In this document: positions 28,488 to 38,099 of the stretch, in pieces
How positions within the stretch are numbered: the first letter of the stretch is position 1
Layout: the number at the start of each line of letters is the position of its first letter
Source of the DNA: Pseudomonas poae
Lineage (GTDB): Bacteria > Pseudomonadota > Gammaproteobacteria > Pseudomonadales > Pseudomonadaceae
Reading direction: 5' to 3'
Assembly: GCA_004000515.1 (NCBI GenBank)
Contig: CP034537.1
Location: 3,672,001 to 3,736,000, forward strand
Length of the DNA: 64,000 nucleotides
Made by a program: the position numbers and the translations under genes
The notes under the pieces: model-generated
What the model saw: only the letters and a program-made list of their open reading frames with translations
Databases searched by the model: none
What the model was told of the DNA's origin: nothing

Positions 28488-28834
28488 TCATCTAGAACAC
28501 CTGGGCAGTTCTGAATGCCACAAGGTGATGGGTTAGAGCAGGATCTGTACCAAGCTGCTTTACGTATGGAGTTAAATATAAGTTATTGTTTTTAAATATT
28601 ATTTTTCATATTTTTAATAGGCTTAGCCCGATGGTTGTCCGGCTTTCCGAACATCGGGAGGTATCGTGTTCGGTTGTCCGAAAAGGCTCGTGGGCTAAGC
28701 CAGGCTGTAGCGTGACAGCGCCGTCATTACATGTCGTTTTGGAGAACGACCGGGCGATTAGGATGCTTAACAAAACCCATCGCAAAGACGAGGGCAGGGG
28801 TTAAAGGGCTCGGATGAAAGGCCGTTTTCTACCG

Positions 28835-28863
28835 TTGACAAATCACGACAAGGTTCTCATAGT
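28835..28863 (+). promoter_or_regulatory. Sigma-70 promoter of the rbs operon
   Basis: A perfect -35 box TTGACA (28835-28840) with a 17-bp spacer leads to CATAGT (28858-28863, 4 of 6 matches to TATAAT). The predicted start, near 28870, coincides with the palindromic operator. Confidence 0.7.
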
Positions 28864-28871
28864 TTGAGTAA

Positions 28872-28885
28872 CGCAAACGTTTGCG
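28872..28885 (+). promoter_or_regulatory. RbsR operator (LacI-family palindrome)
   Basis: CGCAAACGTTTGCG is a perfect 14-bp palindrome with the central CG and AAACGTTT core typical of LacI/GalR/RbsR operators. It overlaps the predicted transcription start, so bound RbsR would block initiation until ribose is present. The ~490-bp gap before rbsB otherwise holds no supported gene. Confidence 0.85.
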
Positions 28886-28938
28886 AGATGTTTCGCAGCA
28901 AGCGTTGCTCACAATAATCATAAGATCGGAGTGAACCC

Positions 28939-29895
28939 ATGAAGCTGCCATTCGCTGGACGTCTTCTTGCTGTCGCTGTGCTTGCTGCCGCATCCGCTGC
29001 CCTGCCTCTCTCTTCCGCATTCGCTGATGACGCCGCCAAACCCAAGGTCGGCCTGGTCATGAAATCCCTCGCCAACGAATTTTTCGTGACCATGCAAGAC
29101 GGCGCCAAGGAATATCAAAAAGCCCACGCTGCCGACTTCGACATGATCACCAACGGGATCAAGAACGAAACCGACACCAGCGCCCAGATTGATATCGTCA
29201 ATCAGATGATTCTTTCGAAAGTGAACGCCATCGTGATCGCCCCCGCTGACTCCAAGGCGCTGGTCACTGTCCTCAAGAAGGCTTCCGATGCCGGTATCAA
29301 GGTGGTCAACATCGACAACCGCCTGGACCCGGACGTGCTGAAAAGCAAAAACCTCGATATCCCCTTCGTTGGCCCCGACAACCGCAAAGGCTCTAAATTG
29401 GTGGGCGACTACCTGGCCAAGCAACTGGCTGCGGGTGACAAAGTCGGCATCATCGAAGGCGTCCCCACCACCACCAATGCCCAGCAACGCACCGCAGGCT
29501 ACAAAGATGCGATGGACGCTGCAGGCATGAAGATCGTTTCTACCCAATCCGGTAACTGGGAAATCGACCAGGGTCAGAAGGTTGCCTCTGCGATGTTGAG
29601 CGAGTACCCGGACCTCAAGGCGCTGTTGGCCGGTAACGACAACATGGCGTTGGGCGCTGTTTCCGCCGTGCGTGCGGCTGGCAAGGCCGGCAAGGTATTG
29701 GTAGTGGGCTACGACAACATCGAAGCCATCAAGCCGATGCTGCAGGACGGCCGCGTGCTGGCGACCGCCGACCAGGCGGCTGCCCAACAAGCTGTATTCG
29801 GTATCCAGAACGCACTCAAGCTGGTCAAGGGTGAGAAAGTCGACTCCAAGGATGGCGTGATCGAAACCCCGGTCGAGCTCGTCCTCAAGAAGTAA
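28939..29895 (+). CDS. rbsB: D-ribose ABC transporter periplasmic binding protein RbsB
   Basis: 318 residues. Sec signal peptide (MKLPFAGRLLAVAVLAAASA, then ALPLSSAFA|DD), then a type I periplasmic binding fold: KVGLVMKSLANEFFVTMQDG, VNAIVIAPADSKALVTVLKK, VVNIDNRLDPDVL, VVGYDNIEAIKPMLQDGRVL. It captures ribose for RbsAC. It is the first gene behind the promoter and operator, with a GATCGGAGTGAACC ribosome-binding region. The longer-than-average linker before rbsA (57 bp, GC-rich) may set the high RbsB:RbsA ratio. The frame is intact. Confidence 0.95.
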   Translation: MKLPFAGRLLAVAVLAAASAALPLSSAFADDAAKPKVGLVMKSLANEFFVTMQDGAKEYQKAHAADFDMITNGIKNETDTSAQIDIVNQMILSKVNAIVIAPADSKALVTVLKKASDAGIKVVNIDNRLDPDVLKSKNLDIPFVGPDNRKGSKLVGDYLAKQLAAGDKVGIIEGVPTTTNAQQRTAGYKDAMDAAGMKIVSTQSGNWEIDQGQKVASAMLSEYPDLKALLAGNDNMALGAVSAVRAAGKAGKVLVVGYDNIEAIKPMLQDGRVLATADQAAAQQAVFGIQNALKLVKGEKVDSKDGVIETPVELVLKK

Positions 29896-29952
29896 TCCTG
29901 GCGGCACCCAACAGCGTCCGCTCGTCCTGAGCGGGCGCCTGGAGATTTTCCT

Positions 29953-31506
29953 ATGTCATCTTCCGCCCCGAACGCTGTCCTCTCGGTCAGCGGTATCGGT
30001 AAGACCTATGCCCAGCCGGTGCTGTCCGACATCACCCTGACGCTCAATCGCGGCGAAGTGCTGGCGCTGACCGGTGAGAACGGTGCAGGCAAAAGCACCT
30101 TGTCGAAAATTATCGGCGGGCTGGTCACTCCGACCACCGGGCACATGCAATTCAACGGTCAGGACTACCGCCCTGGCAGCCGCACTCAGGCTGAAGAGCT
30201 GGGTGTGCGCATGGTCATGCAGGAGCTCAACCTGCTGCCGACGCTGACCGTGGCCGAAAACCTGTTTCTGGATAACCTGCCAAGCCACTGTGGCTGGATC
30301 AGTCGCAAGCAGCTGCGCAAGGCCGCCATCGAGGCAATGGCCCAAGTCGGCTTGGACGCGATTGACCCGGACACGCTGGTCGGCAGCCTGGGTATCGGTC
30401 ATCAGCAAATGGTCGAGATCGCCCGCAACCTGATCGGCGACTGCCATGTACTGATTCTCGATGAGCCCACGGCCATGTTGACGGCCCGTGAAGTCGAAAT
30501 GCTGTTTGAACAAATCACCCGCTTGCAGGCCCGGGGCGTGGCGATCATTTATATTTCGCACCGGCTGGAAGAACTGGCCCGTGTCGCCCAACGCATTGCA
30601 GTCCTGCGTGACGGCAAGTTGGTCTGCGTCGAACCGATGGCCAACTACAACAGCGAGCAGTTGGTGACCTTGATGGTCGGCCGCGAGCTGGGTGAACAGA
30701 TCGACTTGGGCCCACGCACAATCGGCGGCCCGGCCCTGACGGTGAAAGGCCTGACCCGCTCCGACAAGGTCCGCGATGTGTCCTTTGAGGTGCGCGCAGG
30801 CGAGATCTACGGTATCTCCGGGCTGATCGGCGCGGGCCGTACTGAACTGTTGCGCCTGATCTTCGGCGCCGACCTGGCTGACAGCGGTACCGTCGCGCTA
30901 GGTTCGCCAGCCCAGGTGGTGAGCATCCGCTCGCCAGTGGACGCGGTAGGCCATGGCATCGCCCTGATTACCGAGGACCGCAAGGGCGAAGGCCTGCTGC
31001 TGACCCAGTCCATCAGCGCCAACATCGCGCTAGGCAACATGCCGGAAATCTCCGGCGGCGGGGTGGTCAATGGCAGCGACGAAACCGCCTTGGCCAAACG
31101 CCAGATCGATGCCATGCGTATCCGCAGTTCCGGTCCGGCGCAATTGGTTTCAGAGCTGTCCGGCGGCAACCAGCAGAAGGTTGTGATCGGCCGTTGGCTG
31201 GAGCGCGATTGCTCGGTGATGCTGTTCGATGAGCCCACCCGTGGGATCGACGTCGGTGCCAAGTTCGATATTTATGCCTTGCTCGGCGAATTGACACGTC
31301 AGGGCAAAGCACTGGTGGTGGTGTCCAGTGACCTGCGTGAACTCATGCTGATCTGCGACCGCATCGGTGTGTTGTCCGCCGGACGCTTGATCGAGACATT
31401 CGAGCGCGACAGTTGGACCCAAGACGAATTGCTTGCCGCCGCCTTTGCCGGCTATCAGAAACGTGATGCGCTGCTCAACGACGCAGCGCTTAGGGATACC
31501 CCATGA
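29953..31506 (+). CDS. rbsA: Ribose ABC transporter double ATPase RbsA
   Basis: 517 residues with two ABC domains, as in sugar importers. Domain 1: Walker A GENGAGKSTLSKII, signature LGIGHQQMVEIARNL, Walker B CHVLILDEPTAML. Domain 2 has the usual degenerate Walker A (SGLIGAGRTELLRLIFG), a signature ELSGGNQQKVVIGRWL and Walker B VMLFDEPTRGIDVGA. It energises ribose import with RbsB and RbsC. The stop overlaps the rbsC start by 4 bp (ATGA). Intact. Confidence 0.95.
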   Translation: MSSSAPNAVLSVSGIGKTYAQPVLSDITLTLNRGEVLALTGENGAGKSTLSKIIGGLVTPTTGHMQFNGQDYRPGSRTQAEELGVRMVMQELNLLPTLTVAENLFLDNLPSHCGWISRKQLRKAAIEAMAQVGLDAIDPDTLVGSLGIGHQQMVEIARNLIGDCHVLILDEPTAMLTAREVEMLFEQITRLQARGVAIIYISHRLEELARVAQRIAVLRDGKLVCVEPMANYNSEQLVTLMVGRELGEQIDLGPRTIGGPALTVKGLTRSDKVRDVSFEVRAGEIYGISGLIGAGRTELLRLIFGADLADSGTVALGSPAQVVSIRSPVDAVGHGIALITEDRKGEGLLLTQSISANIALGNMPEISGGGVVNGSDETALAKRQIDAMRIRSSGPAQLVSELSGGNQQKVVIGRWLERDCSVMLFDEPTRGIDVGAKFDIYALLGELTRQGKALVVVSSDLRELMLICDRIGVLSAGRLIETFERDSWTQDELLAAAFAGYQKRDALLNDAALRDTP

Positions 31507-32482
31507 AAACCACAACTTCCCCCCGGTAAAGCTGGCGGCAACTTCTATGGCCTGGGCACCTACCTAGGGCTGGCGGGCGCGTTGCTTGCGATGATCGCGC
31601 TGTTCTCAGTGCTCAGCGATCACTTTCTGTCCTACGACACGTTCAGCACCCTGGCCAACCAGATCCCGGACCTGATGGTGCTGGCGGTGGGCATGACCTT
31701 CATCCCTGATCATCGGTGGCATCGATCTGTCGGTGGGGTCGGTGCTGGCGCTGGCGGCGTCGGCGGTCAGCGTGGCGATCCTGGGCTGGGGCTGGAGCGT
31801 GTTGCCGGCCGCTGTGCTGGGTATGGGCTGCGCCGCACTGGCAGGCACCATTACCGGTTCGATCACCGTGGCCTGGCGCATTCCGTCGTTTATCGTGTCC
31901 CTGGGTGTGTTGGAAATGGCTCGCGGCGTGGCGTACCAGATGACCGGTTCACGTACGGCCTATATCGGTGACTCGTTTGCCTGGCTGTCCAACCCGGTCG
32001 CGTTCGGCATTTCACCTTCGTTCATCATTGCGCTGCTGGTGATCATCGTCGCCCAATTGGTGCTGACGCGAACGGTATTCGGTCGGTACCTGATCGGTAT
32101 CGGCACTAATGAAGAAGCCGTACGCCTGGCGGGGATCAATCCCAAGCCCTACAAGATCCTGGTCTTCAGCCTGATGGGGCTATTGGCGGGTGTGGCGGCA
32201 CTGTTCCAGATCTCGCGCCTGGAAGCGGCGGACCCAAATGCTGGCTCCGGCCTGGAGTTGCAAGTGATTGCAGCAGTTGTGATCGGCGGCACCAGCCTGA
32301 TGGGTGGGCGCGGTTCGGTCATCAGCACCTTCTTTGGTGTGTTGATTATTTCAGTATTGGCCGCCGGCCTGGCGCAGATCGGGGCCACGGAGCCCACTAA
32401 ACGCATCATTACCGGTGCCGTGATCGTGATTGCCGTGGTTCTCGATACCTACCGCAGCCGCCGCGCCAGTCGGCGGGGCTGA
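31503..32482 (+). CDS. rbsC: Ribose ABC transporter permease RbsC, two frameshifts
   Basis: Starts ATG 31503 (MKTTTS). The C6 run at 31519-31524 is out by one and stops the frame at once; corrected it reads GKAGGNFYGLGTYLGLAGAL. A second change, an extra C at ~31699-31701, breaks AVGMTF-ILIIGGIDLSVGSV. Beyond that the permease is clean: VAWRIPSFIVSLGVLEMARG, GIGTNEEAVRLAGINPKPYK (EAA-like coupling loop), VIGGTSLMGGRGSVIST. It is ~326 residues with 8-10 membrane helices. rbsR starts 3 bp after its stop. Both shifts are read as errors, since the operon around it is complete. Confidence 0.92.
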
Positions 32483-32485
32483 ACC

Positions 32486-33508
32486 ATGGCAACGATCAAG
32501 GATGTGGCAGCGCTTGCAGGTATTTCCTACACCACGGTGTCACATGTGGTGAACAAGACGCGCCCGGTCAGCGAGCCGGTACGAATTAAAGTCGAAGCCG
32601 CGATCAAGCAACTCGACTACGTACCCAGCGCCGTCGCGCGTTCGCTCAAGGCCAAGACCACAGCCACCATCGGCTTGCTGGTGCCCAACAGCCTCAACCC
32701 GTACTTCGCCGAGTTGGCTCGGGGTATTGAGGATTACTGCGAGCGTAACGGCTACTGCGTGATCCTCTGCAATTCCGACGACAACGCTGAAAAGCAGCGC
32801 AACTACCTGCGGGTGTTGCTGGAGAAACGCATCGACGGGCTGATCGTGACTTCGGTGGGCGGCGACGATAGCGGGCTGGCCGCCGGCTTGAGCGCAGTGC
32901 GCACGCCGATGGTAATTGTCGACAGGGCGCTGGACGGCATTGATGTCGATCTGGTGCGTATCGATCACGAGGAGGGCGCCTATCTGGCGACCCGGCACTT
33001 GCTTGAATTGGGACACCGGGATATCGCTTGCATCGGCGGCCCCGCGCGTACTCGCGTGGCGCAAATGCGTCTGGCCGGTTACCACCGCGCATTGCATGAG
33101 GCGGGTGTGGAAGTGGCACCCAATCGTACCCAGGAAAGCGATTTCACCAGCACTGGTGGGTACGCTGCAGCGGTGCGACTGCTGGCGGAAAACCCGCCCA
33201 GCGCTATTTTTGCCAGCAACGACATGATTGGTTTCGGCGTGTTGCGCGCAGCAGCGGAGCGTAACATTCGTGTGCCTGGCGAGCTGTCGGTGATCGGTTT
33301 CGATGACATTCAAATGGGCCGATACGTCTACCCGGCGTTGACCACGGTCGGGCAATCGATCGTCCAGTTGGGCGAAACAGCGGCTGAGCTTTTACTGAAA
33401 CGAATTGCGACACCCCAACTGCCGATCGATCAACGAATCGTGACGCCGAGCATTGTATTGCGCGAGTCGACGGCGCCCGTCGCCGGTGTCTTCGCTCAAT
33501 ACCGCTGA
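32486..33508 (+). CDS. rbsR: LacI-family ribose operon repressor RbsR
   Basis: 340 residues. The N-terminal LacI helix-turn-helix is ATIKDVAALAGISYTTVSHV followed by the hinge helix SAVARSLKAKTT. The periplasmic-binding-like sensor domain follows (TIGLLVPNSLNPYFAELARG, IDGLIVTSVGG, RHLLELGHRDIACIGG, DDIQMGRYVYPALTTVGQ). It should bind the CGCAAACGTTTGCG operator upstream of rbsB and release it on ribose binding. Its location inside the operon gives autoregulation. Confidence 0.94.
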   Translation: MATIKDVAALAGISYTTVSHVVNKTRPVSEPVRIKVEAAIKQLDYVPSAVARSLKAKTTATIGLLVPNSLNPYFAELARGIEDYCERNGYCVILCNSDDNAEKQRNYLRVLLEKRIDGLIVTSVGGDDSGLAAGLSAVRTPMVIVDRALDGIDVDLVRIDHEEGAYLATRHLLELGHRDIACIGGPARTRVAQMRLAGYHRALHEAGVEVAPNRTQESDFTSTGGYAAAVRLLAENPPSAIFASNDMIGFGVLRAAAERNIRVPGELSVIGFDDIQMGRYVYPALTTVGQSIVQLGETAAELLLKRIATPQLPIDQRIVTPSIVLRESTAPVAGVFAQYR

Positions 33509-33531
33509 ACCGAATTGATGAGTACTGATGT

Positions 33532-34450
33532 ATGCCCGCAAAAGTAGTGGTAGTAGGCAGTTTGAACATGGACCTGGTCACCCGCGCCAGCCGGTTGCCG
33601 CGTGCCGGTGAAACGCTGATCGGCCAAACGTTCTCCACGGTGCCTGGCGGCAAGGGCGCCAACCAGGCGGTGGCATCGGCGCGTCTGGGGGCAGAGGTTG
33701 CGATGATCGGCTGCGTCGGCACCGATGCCTACGGCACTGAGCTGCGTGACGCGTTGCTGGTGGAGGGTATTGATTGCCAGGCCGTCAGCCGTGTGGATGG
33801 CTCCAGTGGCGTGGCGCTGATCGTGGTGGATGACAACAGCCAGAACGCGATTGTGATCGTTGCCGGTAGCAACGGTGAACTGACGCCGGCCTCGTTGCAG
33901 GCGTATGACGCGGAATGCTGCAGGCAGCCGAGGTGGTCGTCTGCCAGTTGGAGGTGCCGATGGAGACCGTGGGCTTCACGCTCAGGCGTGGCCGAGAGCT
34001 GGGTAAGACCGTGATCCTTAATCCGGCGCCGGCTAGCGCACCGCTGCCTGCTGAGTGGTACGCCTCGATTGATTACTTGATTCCCAATGAAAGCGAAGCC
34101 ACTGCGCTGAGCGGTGTCACGGTGGATTCACTCGACAGTGCCAAGCTGGCAGCGACTCACCTGATCAAGGCGGGCGCAGGTAAGGTCATCATCACGCTGG
34201 GCTCCCAAGGCGCATTGTTTGCTGACGGCCTGACCTTTGAGCACCTGCCAGCGCCCAAGGTCAAGGCGGTGGACACGACGGCGGCTGGCGACACCTTTGT
34301 GGTGGCTTTGCCGCCGCATTGGCCGGCGGAAAAAGCGAAGCCGAAGCCATTCGCTTCGGTCAGGTCGCGGCAGCGTTGTCAGTGACCCGTGCCGGTGCGC
34401 AGCCCTCTATTCCTACGTTGCACGACGTACAAGGTTTTGTGTCCCCATGA
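33532..34450 (+). CDS. rbsK: Ribokinase RbsK, two frameshifts
   Basis: RbsK phosphorylates ribose to ribose-5-phosphate. It is a PfkB fold: [40 protein letters not shown] (PfkB signature 1), [37 protein letters not shown] and signature 2 [20 protein letters not shown]. An A is missing at ~33914 (expected [13 protein letters not shown]) and a G at ~34300 (expected DTFVGGFA). Corrected it is ~305 residues ending VQGFVSP. The stop overlaps rbsD by 4 bp (ATGA). The catalytic Asp in AAGDTF is present. Confidence 0.92.
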
Positions 34451-34851
34451 AAAAGACCCCTCTGCTCAATATTGCCCTGTCGCGTGTGATCGCCTCCCTG
34501 GGCCACGGCGATATTTTGGTGATCGGCGATGCTGGCCTGCCGGTGCCGCCGGGCGTCGAGTTGATCGACCTTGCATTGACTCAAGGCATCCCGGACTTCA
34601 TCAGTACGTTACGCGTTGTGCTCAGCGAAATGCAGGTGGAAAGCCATGTACTGGCTGAAGAAATCCTGCTCAAGCAGCCGCCGGCCCTGAGTGACCTGAA
34701 TACCCTCACAGAGCACGCGGCCCTGGGTGATCGGCGCCTGGTCAGCCACGAGGAGTTCAAGCAGCTCAGCCGCAAGGCGCGGGCCGTGGTGCGTACTGGC
34801 GAGTGTCAGCCTTACTGCAATATTGCGCTGGTGTCCGGCGTAACGTTTTAG
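34447..34851 (+). CDS. rbsD: D-ribose pyranase RbsD
   Basis: 134 residues: [51 protein letters not shown], and the C-terminal [19 protein letters not shown]. It speeds conversion of beta-pyranose to beta-furanose ribose, the form used by ribokinase. The conserved His20 (LGHGD) and the ECxPYxNI motif are present. Last of the classic rbs genes; the nucleoside hydrolase follows after 26 bp. Intact. Confidence 0.95.
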   Translation: MKKTPLLNIALSRVIASLGHGDILVIGDAGLPVPPGVELIDLALTQGIPDFISTLRVVLSEMQVESHVLAEEILLKQPPALSDLNTLTEHAALGDRRLVSHEEFKQLSRKARAVVRTGECQPYCNIALVSGVTF

Positions 34852-34877
34852 CCTTTTCCAACGACAAGGAGTGTTTT

Positions 34878-35905
34878 ATGCAACGTGGTCTCCCAACCCT
34901 GAGAAATCTGTTCCGGAGTGTTTTGCTCTTGTCCGCACTCACCGCAGCAAGCGCCCAAGCGGCGGAAAAAATCGACTTGATCATCGACACTGACCCGGGC
35001 GCCGACGATGTGGTGGCCCTGTTGTTTGCCATGGCCTCTCCGGAGGAGCTGAGCATTCGGGCGTTGACCACTGTTGCCGGTAATGTGCGTCTGGATAAGA
35101 CCTCCCGCAACGCAAGGTTAGCCCGCGAGTGGGCAGGGCGGAGGGCATTCCGGTGTACGCTGGTGCGCCGAAACCGCTGCTGCGCACACCGATCTACGCT
35201 GAAAATATCCATGGCAAGGAAGGTATTTCCGGCGTCACCGTACACGAGCCGAAAAAAGGCCTGGCCGAAGGCAATGCCGTTGATTACCTGGTCAAGACAT
35301 TGAGCACTGCCAAGCCACACAGCATCACGATTGCGATGTTGGGCCCGCAGACTAACCTGGCGCTGGCGCTTACCCAGGCTCCTGAAATCACCCAAGGCAT
35401 CAAGGAGGTGGTGGTGATGGGCGGCGCACACTTCAACGGTGGCAACATCACGCCGGTGGCCGAATTCAACCTGTTTGCCGATCCGGTTGCGGCTGAGATC
35501 GTGCTCAAGAGTGGTGTCAAGCTGACCTACTTGCCGTTGGATGTGACCCACAAAGTGCTGACCAGTGACGCGCGCTTGAAAAAGATCGCCGACCTGAACA
35601 ATAACGCCAGTAAAGTCGTCAGCAATATTCTGAACGAATACGTCAAGGGTGACATGGAGCACTACGGCATCCCAGGCGGGCCGGTGCATGACGCAACCGT
35701 CGTTGGCTATCTGCTCAAGCCATCGCTGTTCAGCGGCCGCCAGGTCAACATGGTGGTGGATAGTCGTGAAGGCCCGACTTTCGGTCAGACCATCGTCGAT
35801 TGGTACGACGGCTTGAAGCAGGAAAAGAATGTGTTCTGGGTTGAAAACGGTGACGCCCAGGGCTTTTTCGATCTGCTGACCGAGCGCCTGGCGCGCCTGA
35901 AGTAA
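34878..35905 (+). CDS. Exported inosine/uridine-preferring nucleoside hydrolase, one frameshift
   Basis: It cleaves ribonucleosides to base plus ribose. An N-terminal signal peptide (VLLLSALTAASAQA|A) predicts a periplasmic location. The IUNH Asp cluster IDLIIDTDPGADDVVALLFA is complete. Further motifs are AMLGPQTNLALAL, EVVVMGGAHFNGGNITPVAE, FNLFADPVAAEIVL and GPVHDATVVGYLL with the catalytic-region His. A G is missing near 35140 (expected EWAGAEGIPVYAG). Only 26 bp past rbsD, it extends the operon: nucleosides split outside the inner membrane feed free ribose to RbsB. It is ~342 residues. Confidence 0.9.
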
Positions 35906-35938
35906 GCAGTTTTCCGGTCGGCGTTCGCCGGCCGGTTC

Positions 35939-36151
35939 TTATTCGCGCTCGGGGTTGTGAGCGCCCATGTGATCGGCCGGGTACTTTTCGAATACCTGGC
36001 CGATAAACGCTTGTGCCGCCTGGGTCCCGAGTTCCTTGACCAGCAGGTCGATGCCGATGATTGCCAATTCCTCTGGGCTGCCGGGGCTGTAGGAGCTCTG
36101 TCCTTGGGGCCATTTGGCTTTGATATCGGCTTGGAGCGTTACGGTGGTCAT
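35939..36151 (-). CDS. Small hypothetical protein
   Basis: 70 residues: MTTVTLQADIKAKWPQGQSS, then SPEELAIIGIDLLVKELGTQ and AAQAFIGQVFEKYPADHMGA. It is mostly helical and soluble with no known motif. ATG is preceded by GGAGGTC-like GTGAGACCTCC on the minus strand, a strong ribosome-binding site. It converges with the nucleoside hydrolase gene. Confidence 0.6.
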   Translation of the reverse strand: MTTVTLQADIKAKWPQGQSSYSPGSPEELAIIGIDLLVKELGTQAAQAFIGQVFEKYPADHMGAHNPERE

Positions 36152-36322
36152 GGAGGTCTCACGGGGCTAAAAGTGCTGGGTAGTGCGCTAAAACGCGGTT
36201 CTTGCCGGCGCAGTTAACCATTTTGTATCGGGTTTGGCACTGATACTTAGGCATAACGCACTTCGGCAAGAGGGCGTCGCTGTGCGACACTGTCCCCTTG
36301 TTTAATCACCGGGGAACACCGC

Positions 36323-36631
36323 GTGCAGATTGATTTGAACAACCCCGAGAGCTTGACCCTGGCCGCTGTGCGTCAACTGATCGCGAGCGCCAGTGACGAC
36401 GAACATACCCAGTTGCGGGTAACCAAGGGTGGCATCGCCTATATCTCGTCCGGGAAAGCCGTAGGCGGTGTGGATATCGACGGGCTGCTGTTTCGCCTGG
36501 AAACCTGGGCCAAGGGCTCTGGTTATGTGGGTAACGTGGCTGCCAGTGACGAGGTCTGGGTTACCCAGATTTTCAACGCGCTGAAGCAGAATTGGCCAAA
36601 GCCGCCGTTTGACTACATCGATATCTACTGA
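36323..36631 (+). CDS. Conserved hypothetical protein
   Basis: 102 residues from GTG 36323 (after GGGGAACACC). It reads MQIDLNNPESLTLAAVRQLI, TQLRVTKGGIAYISS, LLFRLETWAKGSGYVGNVAA and VWVTQIFNALKQNWPKPPFD. It is a compact soluble alpha/beta protein without signal peptide. The well-conserved look suggests a genus-wide protein; I know of no function. Confidence 0.65.
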   Translation: MQIDLNNPESLTLAAVRQLIASASDDEHTQLRVTKGGIAYISSGKAVGGVDIDGLLFRLETWAKGSGYVGNVAASDEVWVTQIFNALKQNWPKPPFDYIDIY

Positions 36632-36775
36632 TCACGTTCATATCTGGTCACGATTGCCCAAGCGATTGCCGGTCGAGAGTCAGGCAGACTTGCGCATCGG
36701 CAGTTTACGTCTTGAAACCAATTCGCCAGACCGCTGTCGCACGATCTCTGTCCATTTTTTATCATAGGAGGCTTC

Positions 36776-37096
36776 ATGCCTTGGAAGCTCGCATCATTCG
36801 GTACTTTGTTGGCAGCACTCGCGTTGGCGGGTTGCAGCACCCCGGGTGCCTCTGAGCCAGCCAAAGACGCCACCGTGGCCGATGCCGGTCATAGCCGCTG
36901 TGAGTCGAAGGCCGCCGAATTCACCATCGGCCAGAAAGCCTCGCCACAACTGCTTGAGCAGGCCCGTACTCGCGCCGGTGCGCAGAACGCCCGGATCCTC
37001 AAGCCCAACGACATGATCACCCTGGAGTACCGCTCTGACCGTCTCAACTTGAACACCGACGACAACCTGGTGATCACGCGGGTCAATTGCGGCTAA
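36776..37096 (+). CDS. Peptidase inhibitor I78-family lipoprotein
   Basis: 106 residues. Lipoprotein signal MPWKLASFGTLLAALALAGC (lipobox ALAGC). The mature part has CESKAAEFTIGQKASPQLLE, ARTRAGAQNARILKPNDMIT and LNLNTDDNLVITRVNCG, the I78 fold whose conserved Cys pair closes the domain. I78 proteins are thought to inhibit serine proteases in the periplasm. The start follows TAGGAGGCTTC, a strong ribosome-binding site. A bidirectional terminator follows. Confidence 0.85.
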   Translation: MPWKLASFGTLLAALALAGCSTPGASEPAKDATVADAGHSRCESKAAEFTIGQKASPQLLEQARTRAGAQNARILKPNDMITLEYRSDRLNLNTDDNLVITRVNCG

Positions 37097-37124
37097 GTCT
37101 CTCCAGGCTTTTGTAGCGCCTTAT

Positions 37125-37156
37125 AAAAAACCCCGTCACATGGACGGGGTTTTTTA
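37125..37156. terminator. Bidirectional terminator between I78 lipoprotein and cold-shock gene
   Basis: The stem AAAAACCCCGTC / GACGGGGTTTTTT (CACATG loop) gives a T run on both strands, so it serves both convergent genes. Confidence 0.92.
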
Positions 37157-37169
37157 GCTCAGCGGAGAA

Positions 37170-37382
37170 TTACTCGCCGCGAACCTGTGCAGCTTGCATA
37201 CCCTTTTGGCCTTTCTCAGCCACGAAGGAAACGGTTTGGCCTTCTTTCAGGCTTTTGAAACCGTCGCTTTCGATAGCTTTGAAGTGTACGAACAGGTCGT
37301 CACCGCCACCTTGAGGAGTGATGAAGCCGAAGCCTTTTTCATCGTTGAACCATTTAACGGTGCCGGTTTGGCGATTAGACAT
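37170..37382 (-). CDS. CspA-family cold-shock protein
   Basis: 70 residues: [60 protein letters not shown]. The RNP1 (KGFGFI) and RNP2 (DLFVHF) motifs are both intact. It binds single-stranded nucleic acid and acts as an RNA chaperone or antiterminator. The paralogue cannot be fixed by sequence alone. The ~285 bp upstream hold no gene; an inverted repeat (AAAGCCCCG / CGGGGCTTT) at ~37538-37560 is the only structure. Confidence 0.92.
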   Translation of the reverse strand: MSNRQTGTVKWFNDEKGFGFITPQGGGDDLFVHFKAIESDGFKSLKEGQTVSFVAEKGQKGMQAAQVRGE

Positions 37383-37670
37383 GGTGTATCTCCAAGAAAC
37401 ATATATTTTCAGTAGTGCTGTGCTGCTCAGGCCAACTGGGCACACCGGGCTATCATAGTCGAAATGTTCGGCTTGGGAGCCCCCCAAGGCATTGTTTGCT
37501 AATCAATAGCGTTGCGTTTAGTGCTTGGTTCAGCTGAAAGCCCCGGTCTACGGGGCTTTGCTGCGAAATATCAGCTGGTAAAAAAAGCCGTAAAAGCTGC
37601 GTAATTTGTGAGAAATGGCAGTTTTCAGGCTGTATTTTCAGCAAAACGACCGTCTGATCATTGGCCGATC

Positions 37671-37985
37671 TTACTTTTTCTGCACGACTTTGCAGGACGA
37701 AATAGCAGCGACTGCTTTATTTTTCAGTTCGGGCTTGGCGTTCTGGTTGGTCATCAGTTCCTTGATCTCAGCCGTGGTCAATTCGGCATTGATCTTGTCG
37801 GCGCCACATTCACAGTGGTCTTTGGCCGTTTTGGCGTCGACGCTCTGCTGGGCGGCTGCACTGCAATCTTTGACAAAGCTGTCGCGAGCTCCGGCTGGCC
37901 AGTTCGACGGCGCTGCTGCCTGTGCGCCGAGAGATAGGAAGGTCAGGGAAGCGGCGAGAGCGAGGGTCGAGGTAAAACGCATCAT
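37671..37985 (-). CDS. Small periplasmic protein, unknown function
   Basis: 104 residues. Signal peptide (MMRFTSTLALAASLTFLSLG, then AQA|A). The mature domain has four Cys (FVKDCSAAAQQ, DHCECGADKINAEL, AISSCKVVQKK), probably forming two disulfides. There is no recognised family. ATG follows AAAGGAGCATCCC. It lies divergent from the thrS operon. Confidence 0.65.
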   Translation of the reverse strand: MMRFTSTLALAASLTFLSLGAQAAAPSNWPAGARDSFVKDCSAAAQQSVDAKTAKDHCECGADKINAELTTAEIKELMTNQNAKPELKNKAVAAISSCKVVQKK

Positions 37986-38099
37986 GGGATGCTCCTTTGG
38001 GTCGAGGACGAACGGCGATTCTCAGTGGGTTTGAGGTATTGCGTACAGCTCAAGTTCACTTTTGCAGCGTTGAAACCAGGAATTTGTCATTACATAACA

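Noticed and set aside
28586..28804. 72-codon frame in the ansB-rbsB gap
   Set aside because: It begins in AT-rich promoter DNA, has no ribosome-binding site and its product shows no features.
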